Shown here: piece by piece, positions 35,314-45,042 of the stretch
Layout of the letters: each line of letters starts with the position of its first letter
Numbering within the stretch: the first letter of the stretch is position 1
NCBI RefSeq assembly: GCF_013464485.1
Contig: NZ_RAUX01000018.1
Span: forward strand, 91,039 to 155,038
DNA from: Stenotrophomonas maltophilia
Lineage (GTDB): Bacteria; Pseudomonadota; Gammaproteobacteria; Xanthomonadales; Xanthomonadaceae
DNA: 64,000 nucleotides
Direction of reading: 5' to 3'
Translations under genes and position numbers: made by a program
The notes under the pieces: model-generated
Told to the model about the DNA's origin: nothing
The model's input: only the letters and a program-made list of their open reading frames with translations
Database searches by the model: none

Positions 35314-37449
35314 ATGCTGGTAGGCACGTACAACCCGTGGCTGGTGGCGATCTCGCTGCTGGTTGCCGTGATGGCTTCCTACACCGCGCTCGCGATGGCC
35401 GGGCGCACGGTCACCGCGCCCGGCAAGGGCGCCGCCTGGTGGTGGCGCATCGGTGGTGGCTTCGCCATGGGCCTGGGCATCTGGTCCATGCATTTCATCG
35501 GCATGCTGGCGTTCAACCTGCCGATCCCGCTGGGCTATGACCTGCCGATCACCCTGCTTTCGTTGGCGCTGGCGATTGCCTCGTCGGTGTTCGCGCTTTG
35601 GCTGGTGTCCCTGCGCACGCTTCCGCACCCACGGCTGGCCGGCGGCGCGTTGTTGATGGGCACCGGCATTGCTGGCATGCACTACGTCGGCATGGCCGCC
35701 ATGCGCATGCAACCCGGCATCGACTACGACCCGGGCTGGCTGCTGTTCTCGCTGATGGTGGCGGTCGCTGCTTCGTGGACGGCGCTGTATGTGGCGTTCC
35801 GCCTGCGTGCGCAGCGCACCCGGGTCGGTGACCGGCTGGCAGCGGCAGGCCTGCTCGGCCTGGCCATCGTAGGCATGCATTACACCGGCATGGCCGCCGC
35901 GCGCTTCCCGGAAGGCAGCATCTGCGGCGCGGCCGTCGGCGATGGACTGCAGAGCGAATGGCTGGCCATGCTGGTGGTGGTGCTGACCGTGGCGATCCTG
36001 GCCGTGGTGCTGGTGGTCTCGTGGCTGGACCAGCGGGTGGAGGCGCAGCTGCTGCGCCTGCGCAACTCCCTGTTGAGCACCTCGCTGACCGATGCGCAGC
36101 AGGAACTGACCCAGGCTGCACTGCACGACCCACTCACCCGCCTGCCCAACCGGTTGCTGCTGCAGCGGCGGATCGTGCAGGCGCTGGCCGAAGCCGAACA
36201 GGGCGGCAGCCGCTTCGCGGTGATGTTCATGGACCTGGATGGCTTCAAGCAGGTCAACGATGCCTACGGCCACCAGGCCGGCGATGCGTTGCTGGTGGCG
36301 GTGGCCGAGCGCACCCGCCAGCTGCTGCGCCCCAACGATATGCTGGCGCGGCTTGGCGGCGACGAATTCGTGATGGTGGTGCGCATCGAGCACGACGAAG
36401 ACCTGCCCACCCTCGCCCGGCGCATCCTGCAGGCGGTCGGCAGCGGCCCCCTGCTGCCAGACAACGAACTGCAGGTGACCGCCAGCATCGGCGTGGCGAT
36501 CTGCCCCGACCACGCGGCCAGTGAGCGGCAGCTCATGGCCTTTGCCGATGCGGCGATGTATCAGGCGAAGGAGTCCGGGCGCAACGCCTTCGTGCTGTTC
36601 GCCGACTGGATGAACGACAGTGCCGAGCAACAGTTCCGGCTGCTGGCCGACCTGCGCCGGGCCATTGGCAGCGAGCAGCTGTTCCTCAACTACCAGCCGA
36701 AGATCCAGGTAGCCACGCAGAAGGTGGCCGGTGCCGAGGCGCTGATCCGCTGGCGCCATCCGGAGCATGGCCTGATCCCGCCGGACCGCTTCATCCGGCT
36801 CGCCGAACGCAGCGGTGCGATCAACGACATCGGGCGCTGGGCGCTGGACCAGGCCTGCCAGCAGCTGCGGCGGTGGCACGATGCCGGCCATGAAACCTGG
36901 TCGATGTCGGTGAACCTCTCGCCCGTGCAGTTCAGCTCTCCGCACCTGCTGGAGGACGTGCGCACGGTGATCGAGCGCCACAACATCGCGCCACGGCACC
37001 TGGTGCTGGAAATCACCGAAAGCACGGTGATGCGCGATACCGATACCAGCCTGCGCCTGCTGCAGGCACTGTCGGCACTGGGCGTGGGCATTTCCATCGA
37101 TGATTTCGGCACCGGCTACTCCAGCCTGCTGTACCTCAAGCGACTGCCGGCCACCGAGATCAAGATCGACCACGCGTTCGTACGCGACCTGGAACACAGC
37201 GCCGAGGACGTTGTGATCGTCTCGGCGATCGTGGCGCTGGGTCACGCGCTGGACATGGACATCGTCGCCGAAGGCGTGGAAACCGCGGCCCAGCGCGCCT
37301 ACCTGGAACGCCTGGGCTGCGACTACCTGCAGGGCTACCTGCTGGGTCGCCCGGTCGATGCCGCCCGCTTCATGCAGCTGCACGATCTGCCACGGCCGCG
37401 GGTGGAACTGGCGCAGAGTCCGCCACCCAACGGCAACGCGCCCCTGTAG
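35314..37449 (+). CDS. Membrane MHYT-GGDEF-EAL cyclic-di-GMP enzyme
   Basis: 711 residues. The N-terminal MHYT sensor membrane domain has seven hydrophobic segments and three repeats of its motif: MHFIGM (59), MHYVGM (122) and MHYTGM (188). The GGDEF domain keeps the catalytic GGDEF at 348-352 and an inhibitory I-site RPND at 339-342. The EAL domain keeps EAL at 475-477 and the later DDFGTGYSS motif. Both diguanylate cyclase and phosphodiesterase centres therefore look intact. MHYT is proposed to sense a diatomic gas (O2, CO or NO) through copper. Same architecture as Pseudomonas MucR. It lies between fliR and flhB, where it could feed FleQ and the PilZ proteins, but is bounded by REP elements and may have its own promoter. 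Confidence 0.93.
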   Translation: MLVGTYNPWLVAISLLVAVMASYTALAMAGRTVTAPGKGAAWWWRIGGGFAMGLGIWSMHFIGMLAFNLPIPLGYDLPITLLSLALAIASSVFALWLVSLRTLPHPRLAGGALLMGTGIAGMHYVGMAAMRMQPGIDYDPGWLLFSLMVAVAASWTALYVAFRLRAQRTRVGDRLAAAGLLGLAIVGMHYTGMAAARFPEGSICGAAVGDGLQSEWLAMLVVVLTVAILAVVLVVSWLDQRVEAQLLRLRNSLLSTSLTDAQQELTQAALHDPLTRLPNRLLLQRRIVQALAEAEQGGSRFAVMFMDLDGFKQVNDAYGHQAGDALLVAVAERTRQLLRPNDMLARLGGDEFVMVVRIEHDEDLPTLARRILQAVGSGPLLPDNELQVTASIGVAICPDHAASERQLMAFADAAMYQAKESGRNAFVLFADWMNDSAEQQFRLLADLRRAIGSEQLFLNYQPKIQVATQKVAGAEALIRWRHPEHGLIPPDRFIRLAERSGAINDIGRWALDQACQQLRRWHDAGHETWSMSVNLSPVQFSSPHLLEDVRTVIERHNIAPRHLVLEITESTVMRDTDTSLRLLQALSALGVGISIDDFGTGYSSLLYLKRLPATEIKIDHAFVRDLEHSAEDVVIVSAIVALGHALDMDIVAEGVETAAQRAYLERLGCDYLQGYLLGRPVDAARFMQLHDLPRPRVELAQSPPPNGNAPL

Positions 37450-37533
37450 AGCCGAGCCTGCGCTCGGCTCCCGCCGGGCACGGCCCGGCGCTACCATTGG
37501 TTGGCCTTCGGTAGATCCACGCCATGCGTGGAT
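37446..37533. repeat. REP cluster between the GGDEF-EAL and hydrolase genes
   Basis: Three hairpins follow one another: GTAGAGCCGAGCCTGCGCTC (from 37446), GCCGGGCACGGCCCGGCGCT ending in CTAC by 37494, and GGTAGATCCACGCCATGCGT ending near 37533. Each starts with GTAG or ends with CTAC. The last overlaps the unused upstream ATG of the hydrolase gene. Confidence 0.75.
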
Positions 37534-37565
37534 GCGCCGTTCCACTGTCATCCAAGGAAGCGTCC

Positions 37566-39812
37566 GTGGCCCTACGCACTACCGTTGCCGGCCTGTTGCT
37601 GGCCCTCGCTGTTGGCCACGCCGCTGCCGCTGGTCTGCCGTGGTCGCTGCCTGCGGATGCGTCACCCGCGCATACCGATGCCGCCGTGCGGACACTGGGC
37701 ACACAGCTTCTGGCTTCCGCATCCCTGACCGATGCGCAGCGCGGCCACGCATTGCTGGCAACCGGTCGTTACGCTGAAGCGCGCCACGTCATCGAGCAGG
37801 TACGCCGTGCTCTGGAGGAGACTGGAGACAGCGCAGCGGCACAACGTTGGGTACCGATGCTGCTGCTTGCAACCGCCGGCGAAACGGACGCGCCGGCCTA
37901 CGCGCGTGCGTTCCATTCGGCGTTCGCACACCTGGACGACGTTGCCGCCGTACAGGCCGATGCCGCGCTCGCGGTGGAGCCAGCCGCCCTCCGCGCGCAG
38001 CTGGCGCAGGCCCTGGCTGCCCAGCAGGATGCTGCGACCCTGCCCGAAACCACCGCGCTGGACCTGGTCCGACTGCAGGCGGAACTGCGTGCGCAGACCT
38101 TGGCGGCCGCACTGGCCCCTCCGCTGGTCGCTGCGGAGGAACAGCGCCGCTTCGTCATCGATGATGCATTGCGCATCCCCGTCGGCGACGGCGTCATCCT
38201 TTCGGCGCAGCTGGCACGGCCACGCGCCGCCCCGGTGCAGCTGCCGGCCGCCATGCTCTTCACCATCTACACCGACCCATCGAAGAACCGGCTGAAGATG
38301 CTGCTGGCCGCGGCCCATGGCTACGCCGGCATCATCGTTGATGCGCGTGGCAAGGGCCGGGGCACCGGCACCATCGCCCCGTACGAGCATGACGGTGCGG
38401 ATGCCAATGCGGCGATCGACTGGATCAGCCACCAGCACTGGAACGACGGCCGCGTGGCCATGTACGGCGGCAGCTACGAAGGCTTCACCGCCTGGGCCGC
38501 AGCGCGCCATCATCATCCTGCACTGAAGACCATCGTGCCCTACGTTGCCGCCATCCCCGGCCAGGGCCTGCCGATGGAGAACAACGTGTTCCTGAGTGCC
38601 AACTACGGCTGGGCGTTCTACGTGGCCAATGGCCCGATGCTGGACAAGCACACCTACGCGCAGAGCCGCCGCTGGTCCCAGCTGGGGCCACGCTGGTATG
38701 CCTCCGGCCGCCCGTACCGGCAGATCGACCAGGTCGACGGCACCCCGAATCCCTGGTTGCAGCGCTGGCTGGCGCATCCGTCCTACGACGCCTACTGGCA
38801 GGCGATGGTGCCGTATGGCGACCAGTTCAGCGACATCCGCATCCCGGTGCTGACCATCACCGGTTACTACGACGATGGCCAGATATCGGCGCTGCAGTAC
38901 TTCAAGGAGCACCTCCGGCATCGGCCGGACGCCAACCACGTCCTGCTGATCGGCCCCTATGATCACGGCGGCGCGCAGGCTGCGCTGAAGCCCATGCAAC
39001 TGCGCGGTTACGCCTTGGACCCGGCTGCGCAGTTCGACACACCGGCACTGACGTTCCAGTGGCTGGACCATGTGCTGCGTGGCGCCCCGCGCCCGGCGCT
39101 GCTGCCCGACCGTGTGAACTACCAGTTGATGGGCGCCGACGCGTGGGGCCATGCGGCAACACTGCAGGCCGCTGCGGGCGGCCAGCGCCGCTACCACCTT
39201 TCTCCCGCGCCAGCATCGGCCCTGGGCTATCACCGACTGCAGGAACAGCCGCCGACGTCTGGCCACCTGCAGCAGACCGTGGACCTGGCCGACCGCAATG
39301 AAAGGCGGCATGGCTACTACCCGTCCCCGATCATCGCCCCGCAGGACGAGCCGGACACTGCGTTGTCCTTCGTGTCCGAACCCTTCACTCGCCCCATGGA
39401 CCTGGTGGGCAGCTTCTCCGGCGACATGAAGGTCCGGATCAACAAGCGGGATGTTGATTTCACCGTCACCCTGTATGAGCTGATGGCCGATGGACGGCGC
39501 ATGCAGTTGTCCTACTTCATGGGCCGGGCCAGCCACGTACGCGATCCGACCACGCGCCAGCTGCTGCACCCTGGGCAGTGGACCCATCTGCCGTTCGACC
39601 GCACACGCATGGTGGCGCGACGGTTGGCGGCCGGCAGCCGCCTTCTGGTGAAGGTGGATGTACTGAAGGACGCGATGCACCAGGTGAACCACGGCACCGG
39701 GCGCGATGTCAGCGACGAGACCGTGGCCGACGCCGGTGAACCGCTGCGCGTGGAATGGCACAGCGACAGCATGTTGTCGATTCCGCTGCAGCCGGTGAAG
39801 CCGGACGGATGA
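37566..39812 (+). CDS. Secreted CocE/S15-family hydrolase
   Basis: 748 residues from GTG 37566, chosen because AAGGAAG lies just upstream and the product then begins with a clean signal peptide (ALRTTVAGLLLALAVGHAAAA). The ATG at 37524 lies within a REP hairpin and is less likely. After an unassigned helical N-terminal region (about 25-190) comes a CocE/X-Pro-dipeptidyl-peptidase alpha/beta-hydrolase domain: GGSYEG with probable nucleophile Ser303, then TGYYDDGQ (Asp) and GPYDHGG (His). The C-terminal part (about 500-745) looks like the beta-sandwich of this family. Substrate is unknown: ester or peptide acyl bonds. No link to flagella is visible other than location. Confidence 0.85.
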   Translation: MALRTTVAGLLLALAVGHAAAAGLPWSLPADASPAHTDAAVRTLGTQLLASASLTDAQRGHALLATGRYAEARHVIEQVRRALEETGDSAAAQRWVPMLLLATAGETDAPAYARAFHSAFAHLDDVAAVQADAALAVEPAALRAQLAQALAAQQDAATLPETTALDLVRLQAELRAQTLAAALAPPLVAAEEQRRFVIDDALRIPVGDGVILSAQLARPRAAPVQLPAAMLFTIYTDPSKNRLKMLLAAAHGYAGIIVDARGKGRGTGTIAPYEHDGADANAAIDWISHQHWNDGRVAMYGGSYEGFTAWAAARHHHPALKTIVPYVAAIPGQGLPMENNVFLSANYGWAFYVANGPMLDKHTYAQSRRWSQLGPRWYASGRPYRQIDQVDGTPNPWLQRWLAHPSYDAYWQAMVPYGDQFSDIRIPVLTITGYYDDGQISALQYFKEHLRHRPDANHVLLIGPYDHGGAQAALKPMQLRGYALDPAAQFDTPALTFQWLDHVLRGAPRPALLPDRVNYQLMGADAWGHAATLQAAAGGQRRYHLSPAPASALGYHRLQEQPPTSGHLQQTVDLADRNERRHGYYPSPIIAPQDEPDTALSFVSEPFTRPMDLVGSFSGDMKVRINKRDVDFTVTLYELMADGRRMQLSYFMGRASHVRDPTTRQLLHPGQWTHLPFDRTRMVARRLAAGSRLLVKVDVLKDAMHQVNHGTGRDVSDETVADAGEPLRVEWHSDSMLSIPLQPVKPDG

Positions 39813-39817
39813 TTGCG

Positions 39818-39992
39818 CCGGGCACGGTCCGGCGTTACCCGAGCCGCCGCCCGCTATCACGGAACGGTTCCTGCAACACCCTCCTGTAGAGCCGAGCCCA
39901 CGCTCGGCTGCGCTTCGCGCTTGAGCCAACCGCAGCCGAGCGTGGGCTCGGCTCTACAAGACGGCCGTCGGTAGATTCACGCCATGCGTGGA
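39818..39992. repeat. REP cluster upstream of flhB
   Basis: A GCGCCGGGCACGGTCCGGCG hairpin near 39818-39841, a full GTAG/CTAC REP dimer at 39886-39956 with GCCGAGCCCACGCTCGGC stems, and a GGTAGATTCACGCCATGCGT hairpin near 39970-39992. The last overlaps the -24 element of the flhB promoter by a few bases. Confidence 0.75.
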
Positions 39993-40004
39993 ACGGTTCT
40001 TGCA
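39989..40004 (+). promoter_or_regulatory. Sigma-54 (RpoN) promoter of flhB
   Basis: TGGAACGGTTCTTGCA: GG at 39990-39991, GC at 40002-40003, one mismatch (A for C) in the -24 half. It lies 35 bases before flhB. Its -24 half is formed from the edge of the REP hairpin TCACGCCATGCGTGGA. Confidence 0.78.
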
Positions 40005-40038
40005 CGCACCCCGGCATCCCCTGCCGTAGTGCCCCGTG

Positions 40039-41169
40039 ATGTCTGAGAACGAATCCGCCGGCGAAAAGACCGAACAACCGACCGAAAAACGCCTGCGCGA
40101 CGCCCGTGAACAGGGCAACCTGCCGCGCTCGCGCGAACTCGGCACGGCCGCCGTATTCGGCGCCGGCGTGCTGGCGGTGATGGCCATGAGCGGCTCGATC
40201 GGCCGTGGCGCCACGGCCTGGATGAAGCAGGCGCTCAGCCCGGAACAGAGCCTGCGGCAGAACCCGAAGGAGTTGTTCGGCCACTTCGGCGACCTGCTGC
40301 TGCAGTTCATGCTGGTGATCGCGCCGCTGGTGCTGGTCTGCCTGCTGGCCAGCTTCGTCGCACCGCTGGTGATGGGGGGCCTGCGCTGGTCGCAGAAGGC
40401 GTTGCTGCCCGACATCAACCGCATGAACCCGATGAGCGGGCTCAAGCGCCTGTATGGCCCGGAGGCCATCGCCGAGTTCACCAAGTCATTGCTGCGCGTG
40501 GCCTTCGTCGGCGTTGCCGCCGGCCTGGTGGTCTGGACCGGTTTCGACACCCTGCGCGGGCTGATCCACCACCCGCTGGAGACCGCCATCACCGATGGCC
40601 TCGGCTTCACCCTGCGCCTGCTGCTGGCCACCGCCGGCGCGATGCTGGTGCTGGCCGCCATCGATGCGCCGTACCAGCGCTGGAACTGGATGCGCAAGCT
40701 GAAGATGACCCGCGAGGAACTGCGCCGGGAAATGAAGGAAAGCGAGGGCAGCCCCGAGGTGAAGGGCCGCATCCGCCAGCTGCAGCAGCAGATGGCCAAC
40801 CGCCGGATGATGGAAGCGGTGCCCACCGCCGACGTGGTCGTGGTCAACCCCACCCACTACGCGGTGGCGCTGAAATACGAAGGCGGCGCCATGAACGCCC
40901 CCACCGTGGTGGCGCTGGGCGTGGACGAGACCGCCCTGCGCATCCGTGAAGTGGCCGACGGCAACAAGGTTGCGATCGTCTCCGCCCCGCCTTTGGCACG
41001 CGCCTTGTATCGGGAAGGCCAACTCGGAAAGGAAATCCCCGTGAGACTGTATTCGGCCGTCGCCCAGGTCCTGTCCTACGTCTACCAGCTGCGCGCCTGG
41101 CGCACTGGCCCGATGCCGGACGCCCCGCACATCCAGGTGGATGAATTCGGCAAGGGAGGCCGCCCGTGA
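40039..41169 (+). CDS. flhB: Flagellar export switch protein FlhB
   Basis: Export-gate protein that switches substrate class, 377 residues. The N-terminus SAGEKTEQPTEKRLRDAREQ is characteristic, four transmembrane segments lie between about 35 and 215, and the cytoplasmic domain has the self-cleavage motif NPTH at 270-273 inside VVVNPTHYAVALKY. It ends within the GTG start of flhA (four-base overlap). Confidence 0.97.
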   Translation: MSENESAGEKTEQPTEKRLRDAREQGNLPRSRELGTAAVFGAGVLAVMAMSGSIGRGATAWMKQALSPEQSLRQNPKELFGHFGDLLLQFMLVIAPLVLVCLLASFVAPLVMGGLRWSQKALLPDINRMNPMSGLKRLYGPEAIAEFTKSLLRVAFVGVAAGLVVWTGFDTLRGLIHHPLETAITDGLGFTLRLLLATAGAMLVLAAIDAPYQRWNWMRKLKMTREELRREMKESEGSPEVKGRIRQLQQQMANRRMMEAVPTADVVVVNPTHYAVALKYEGGAMNAPTVVALGVDETALRIREVADGNKVAIVSAPPLARALYREGQLGKEIPVRLYSAVAQVLSYVYQLRAWRTGPMPDAPHIQVDEFGKGGRP

Positions 41170-43274
41170 GCGCCCAGCCCTCCACCGGATTCAACACCCG
41201 CCGCGCCCTGGAAATGATCCGCCAGGGCCTTGGCGCGCCGCTGATCGTGCTGGCCCTGCTGGCCATGGTCGTGGTGCCGCTGGCCGCCCCCGTGCTCGAC
41301 GCGCTGTTCACCTTCAACATCGCCATTTCCTTGATGGTGCTGCTGGCGGTGGTCTACGTGAAACGCCCGCTGGACTTCACGATCTTCCCGATCGTGCTGC
41401 TGATCACCACCATGCTGCGGCTGGCACTGAACGTGGCCTCCACCCGCGTGATCCTGCTCAATGGCCAGAACGGCCACGACGCCGCAGGCAAGGTCATCGC
41501 CGCCTTCGGCGAATTCGTGATCGGCGGCAACTACGCGGTCGGCATCGTGGTGTTCGCGATCCTGACCATCATCAACTTCGTGGTCATCACCAAGGGCGCC
41601 GGCCGCGTCTCGGAAGTGACCGCGCGCTTCATCCTGGACGCCATGCCGGGCAAGCAGATGGCGATCGACGCCGACCTCAACGCCGGTTTGCTGACGCGTG
41701 AAGAAGCCAAGCTGCGTCGTGAAGAAGTCCGCGAGGAAGCCGACTTCTATGGTGCGATGGACGGTGCCAGCAAGTTCATCCGCGGCGACGCCATCGCCGG
41801 CATCCTGATCCTGTTCATCAACATGCTTGGCGGCCTGGCCGTGGGCGTGCTGCAGCATGGCATGCCGTTTGGCGATGCCGCCGCCACCTACACCCTGCTC
41901 TCCATCGGTGACGGCCTGGTGGCGCAGCTGCCGGCACTGCTGGTCTCCAGTGCGGTGGCGATGCTGGTCACCCGTGCCTCGCGCTCGCAGGACATGGCCC
42001 AGGCCATGACCGGCCAGGTGTTCGGCCAGTACCGTGCGCTGGCGATCACCGCCGGCATCATCGGCGTGGTCGGCCTGGTGCCGGGCATGCCCAACGTCGC
42101 TTTCCTGACGCTGTCCGCGATCCTCGGCTTCATCGCCTGGAAGGTCTACCGCAAGGGCAAGGCCCCGCCCACCGACGCAGGCACGGGCGGCACCGATGCC
42201 GCCGCGCTCAACGCACTGGGCCGCCCGGCCGCACCAGCACCCACTGCGGAATTGAGCTGGGACGAGCTGCGCCCGGTCGATCCACTGGGCCTGGAGGTCG
42301 GCTACCGGCTGATCCCGCTGGTGGACAGCAACCAGGGCGGTGAACTGATGGCACGCATCAAGGGCGTGCGCCGCAAGCTGACCCAGGACGTGGGCTTCCT
42401 GATTCCCTCGGTGCACATCCGCGACAACCTGGAGCTGCCGGCCAATGGTTACCGCGTGCTGGTGCACGGCGTGCCGGTGGCCACCGCCGAAATCCATCCG
42501 GATCGCGAACTGGCGCTGGACCCCGGCAGTGCACTCGGCGCACTGGAAGGTATCGCCGGCAAAGACCCCGCGTTCGGCCTGGATGCGACCTGGATCCAGC
42601 CGCACCAGCGCGCCCAGGCCGAAACGCTGGGCTACACCGTGGTCGACCCGGCCACGGTGGTTGCCACCCACCTCTCGCACCTGATCCGCGAGCACGCGCC
42701 GGAACTGCTGGGCCACGAGGAAGTGCAGCACCTGCTGGCCAACCTGGCCAAGAGCGCGCCCAAGCTCGTCGAAGATCTGACGCCAAAGGCGCTGCCGCTG
42801 TCGGCGGTGGTGCGCGTGCTGCAGAACCTGCTGGTCGAGCGCATTCCGATCCGCCAGCTGCGCAAGATCGCCGAGGCACTGGTCGAGCACGCGCCCAGCA
42901 GCCAGGACCCGGCGGTTCTGTCCGCCGCCGTGCGCACCGCGCTGGGCCGCTTCATCGTGCAGGAGATCGCCGGCATGTCGGCGGAGCTGCCGGTGTTCAC
43001 CCTCAACCCGCAATTGGAACGTGTCTTGCAGGAGTCCACGCAGGGCAACGGCGCCGCGCTGGAACCCGGACTCGCAGAGCGACTGCACCAGAGCCTGGCC
43101 GAATGTGTCAGCAAGCAGGAAGCGCGAAACGAGCCGGCGGTCGTGCTGGTACCGGGCCCGGTGCGCGCCGCGCTGGCGCGCCTGGTCCGCCACAGCGTTC
43201 CGTCGCTGTCGGTCCTGGCCTACAGCGAGGTGCCGGAGGACAAGCGCCTGAAGCTGGTCGGAACGATCAGCTGA
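41166..43274 (+). CDS. flhA: Flagellar export gate protein FlhA
   Basis: Large export-gate subunit, 702 residues, from a GTG overlapping the flhB stop. The N-terminal half has about eight transmembrane segments with the FHIPEP-family signatures TMLRLALNVASTRVILLNGQ and GRVSEVTARFILDAMPGKQM. The C-terminal cytoplasmic half binds chaperone-substrate complexes (GYRLIPLVDSNQGGELMARI). Length is standard. Confidence 0.97.
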   Translation: MSAQPSTGFNTRRALEMIRQGLGAPLIVLALLAMVVVPLAAPVLDALFTFNIAISLMVLLAVVYVKRPLDFTIFPIVLLITTMLRLALNVASTRVILLNGQNGHDAAGKVIAAFGEFVIGGNYAVGIVVFAILTIINFVVITKGAGRVSEVTARFILDAMPGKQMAIDADLNAGLLTREEAKLRREEVREEADFYGAMDGASKFIRGDAIAGILILFINMLGGLAVGVLQHGMPFGDAAATYTLLSIGDGLVAQLPALLVSSAVAMLVTRASRSQDMAQAMTGQVFGQYRALAITAGIIGVVGLVPGMPNVAFLTLSAILGFIAWKVYRKGKAPPTDAGTGGTDAAALNALGRPAAPAPTAELSWDELRPVDPLGLEVGYRLIPLVDSNQGGELMARIKGVRRKLTQDVGFLIPSVHIRDNLELPANGYRVLVHGVPVATAEIHPDRELALDPGSALGALEGIAGKDPAFGLDATWIQPHQRAQAETLGYTVVDPATVVATHLSHLIREHAPELLGHEEVQHLLANLAKSAPKLVEDLTPKALPLSAVVRVLQNLLVERIPIRQLRKIAEALVEHAPSSQDPAVLSAAVRTALGRFIVQEIAGMSAELPVFTLNPQLERVLQESTQGNGAALEPGLAERLHQSLAECVSKQEARNEPAVVLVPGPVRAALARLVRHSVPSLSVLAYSEVPEDKRLKLVGTIS

Positions 43275-43353
43275 CGCCGCCCACCGATGCGCCAGAAAAC
43301 AGACACCACCTTCGAACCAACGCAACAGACAGATACCAAGGGGAACCCGCACC

Positions 43354-45042
43354 GTGCAGACCACCGACCACCCGAGTTCTCCGACCGCCACCCCGCCGTC
43401 TTCGTCCCGTGACCACAGCATGAAAATCAAACGATTCGTCGCCGCCGACATGCGCTCGGCCATGAACCTGGTGCGCAAGGAACATGGTCCTGACGCCGTG
43501 ATCCTGTCCAACCGCCGGATCGAGGAAGGCATCGAGATCGTCGCCGCGGCCAACTACGACGAGAGCGCCGTGCAGCGTGCACTGGAAGCCTCGCGTCGTG
43601 ACGTCGCCCCGCCGCCGGCACCGAAGCCGCGCACCGCCGCCGACGCGGTGATCGCCGCGGTGACCCGCCGCCGCAGCACTACCCCGGCGCCGGAGCCGGT
43701 GGCCGCCACCACCTCGGCCGTGGCCGCCCTCGCCCGTGCGGCCGTGGGTGCCACCGGCCGCACCCTGGACAGCGCCGACGAAATCGTGCCGACCCGCGGC
43801 AGCACCGGCTTCGCAGCCACCCTGGCGCGCGCCGCCGTCAACGAACCGGCGCTGCCGGAACAGATCTTCGCCCCGTTCGCCGAGGCCATCGTTGCACCGG
43901 CAGCGACCGTCACCGCGCCGGCCAACCGCGCCCGCTTCCAGATCGATCCGCCACACGAGATGCATCACGAAAGCGCGGTCCCCGCCGTGCAGCCGCCGCC
44001 ACTGCCGGGCACTGCCATGGCCGACGTCCAGCCGGACATCACCGCCGACGAACCGGCAGTAGCCAACACACCCATCGAAACCAGCCCGGCACCCGTGCTG
44101 GCCCCGGCGCCGACGCTGACCGTGGTTGCCCAGGACGACGCCGAGATCCGCCAGCTGCGTCAGGAAGTGGCCGGCATGCGCCAGGTGATCGAGCGCGAAA
44201 TGAACCGCTTCACCGACGAGCGCCTGCGTGGCTGCCCGGTGCGCGCCACCGCACTGGACCTGATGGACGAATACGGTTTCGACGCCGGCCTGGCCCGCGA
44301 CGTGGCCATGCAGATCCCGCTGGAGACCGAGGCCCATCGTGGCCGCGGCCTGATGCTGGGGCTGATTTCGCGCAAGCTGCCGATCGCCCCGGTCGACCCA
44401 CTGGAAGAAGGCGGCGTGATCGCGCTGGTCGGCCCGACCGGCGCCGGCAAGACCACCACCATCGCCAAGCTGGCGTCGCGCTTCGCCGAGAAGCACGCGC
44501 CGCGTGACGTCGCCCTGGTGACCACCGATACCACCCGCATCGGCGCCCGAGAGCAGTTGTACGGTTACGGCCGCCAGCTCGGCATCGCCGTGCACGAGGC
44601 CAACAGCGGCACCGACCTGGACCAGCTGCTGGAACGCCTGAAGGACTACAAACTGGTGCTGATCGACACCGCCGGGCTGGGTCCGCGCGACCGGGCACTG
44701 GCCGCCCAGCTGCAGTGGCTGCGCGCCGCCCGCCAGGTGCGCACCCTCCTGGTGCTGCCAGCCAACACCAGCTTCGGCGACATGGACGAGGTGGTCCGCC
44801 GCTTCGGCGCCGCCAACCTGCAGGGCCTGGTGCTGAGCAAGCTGGACGAGACCGGCCGCTTCGGCAACGCCCTGTCGGTGGCCGTGGACCACCAGCTGCC
44901 GATCACCTGGGTAACCGATGGCCAGGACGTTCCGGACGACCTGCACCGGGCCAGTGCAGCCAATCTTGTACTTCGCCTTGAAGATTTGCGCCGAGCGGCC
45001 GATATGCCCTGCAACCCGGAGTTGAACCATGCCGTCGCGTGA
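43354..45042 (+). CDS. flhF: Polar flagellum GTPase FlhF
   Basis: SRP-type GTPase that sets flagellar position at the pole. From GTG 43354 it has 562 residues; AAGGGGA (43338-43344) supports this start. The usual family start, MKIKRFVAADMRSAM, corresponds to ATG 43420, which has no ribosome site, so the N-terminal 22 residues are uncertain. An Ala/Pro-rich linker covers about 85-270. The NG domain contains P-loop GPTGAGKT (360-367), DTTRIGAREQLYGYGRQLG, DTAGLGPRD and SKLDETGRFG. It overlaps flhG by 14 bases. Confidence 0.94.
   Translation: MQTTDHPSSPTATPPSSSRDHSMKIKRFVAADMRSAMNLVRKEHGPDAVILSNRRIEEGIEIVAAANYDESAVQRALEASRRDVAPPPAPKPRTAADAVIAAVTRRRSTTPAPEPVAATTSAVAALARAAVGATGRTLDSADEIVPTRGSTGFAATLARAAVNEPALPEQIFAPFAEAIVAPAATVTAPANRARFQIDPPHEMHHESAVPAVQPPPLPGTAMADVQPDITADEPAVANTPIETSPAPVLAPAPTLTVVAQDDAEIRQLRQEVAGMRQVIEREMNRFTDERLRGCPVRATALDLMDEYGFDAGLARDVAMQIPLETEAHRGRGLMLGLISRKLPIAPVDPLEEGGVIALVGPTGAGKTTTIAKLASRFAEKHAPRDVALVTTDTTRIGAREQLYGYGRQLGIAVHEANSGTDLDQLLERLKDYKLVLIDTAGLGPRDRALAAQLQWLRAARQVRTLLVLPANTSFGDMDEVVRRFGAANLQGLVLSKLDETGRFGNALSVAVDHQLPITWVTDGQDVPDDLHRASAANLVLRLEDLRRAADMPCNPELNHAVA

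Noticed and set aside
35260-39929. Two long minus-strand frames opposite the GGDEF-EAL and hydrolase genes
   Set aside because: The + strand frames contain intact catalytic motifs; the minus frames have compositionally biased products and no start signals.
35047-40038. Genomic island with integrase or IS
   Set aside because: No transposase, integrase or tRNA attachment site is visible; codon use of both genes matches the flagellar genes. REPs alone do not prove transfer.
41082-43553. 823-codon minus-strand open frame opposite flhA
   Set aside because: A shadow of flhA with GC-driven absence of stops; product rich in His, Gln, Arg and Gly with no domain, and no ribosome site.
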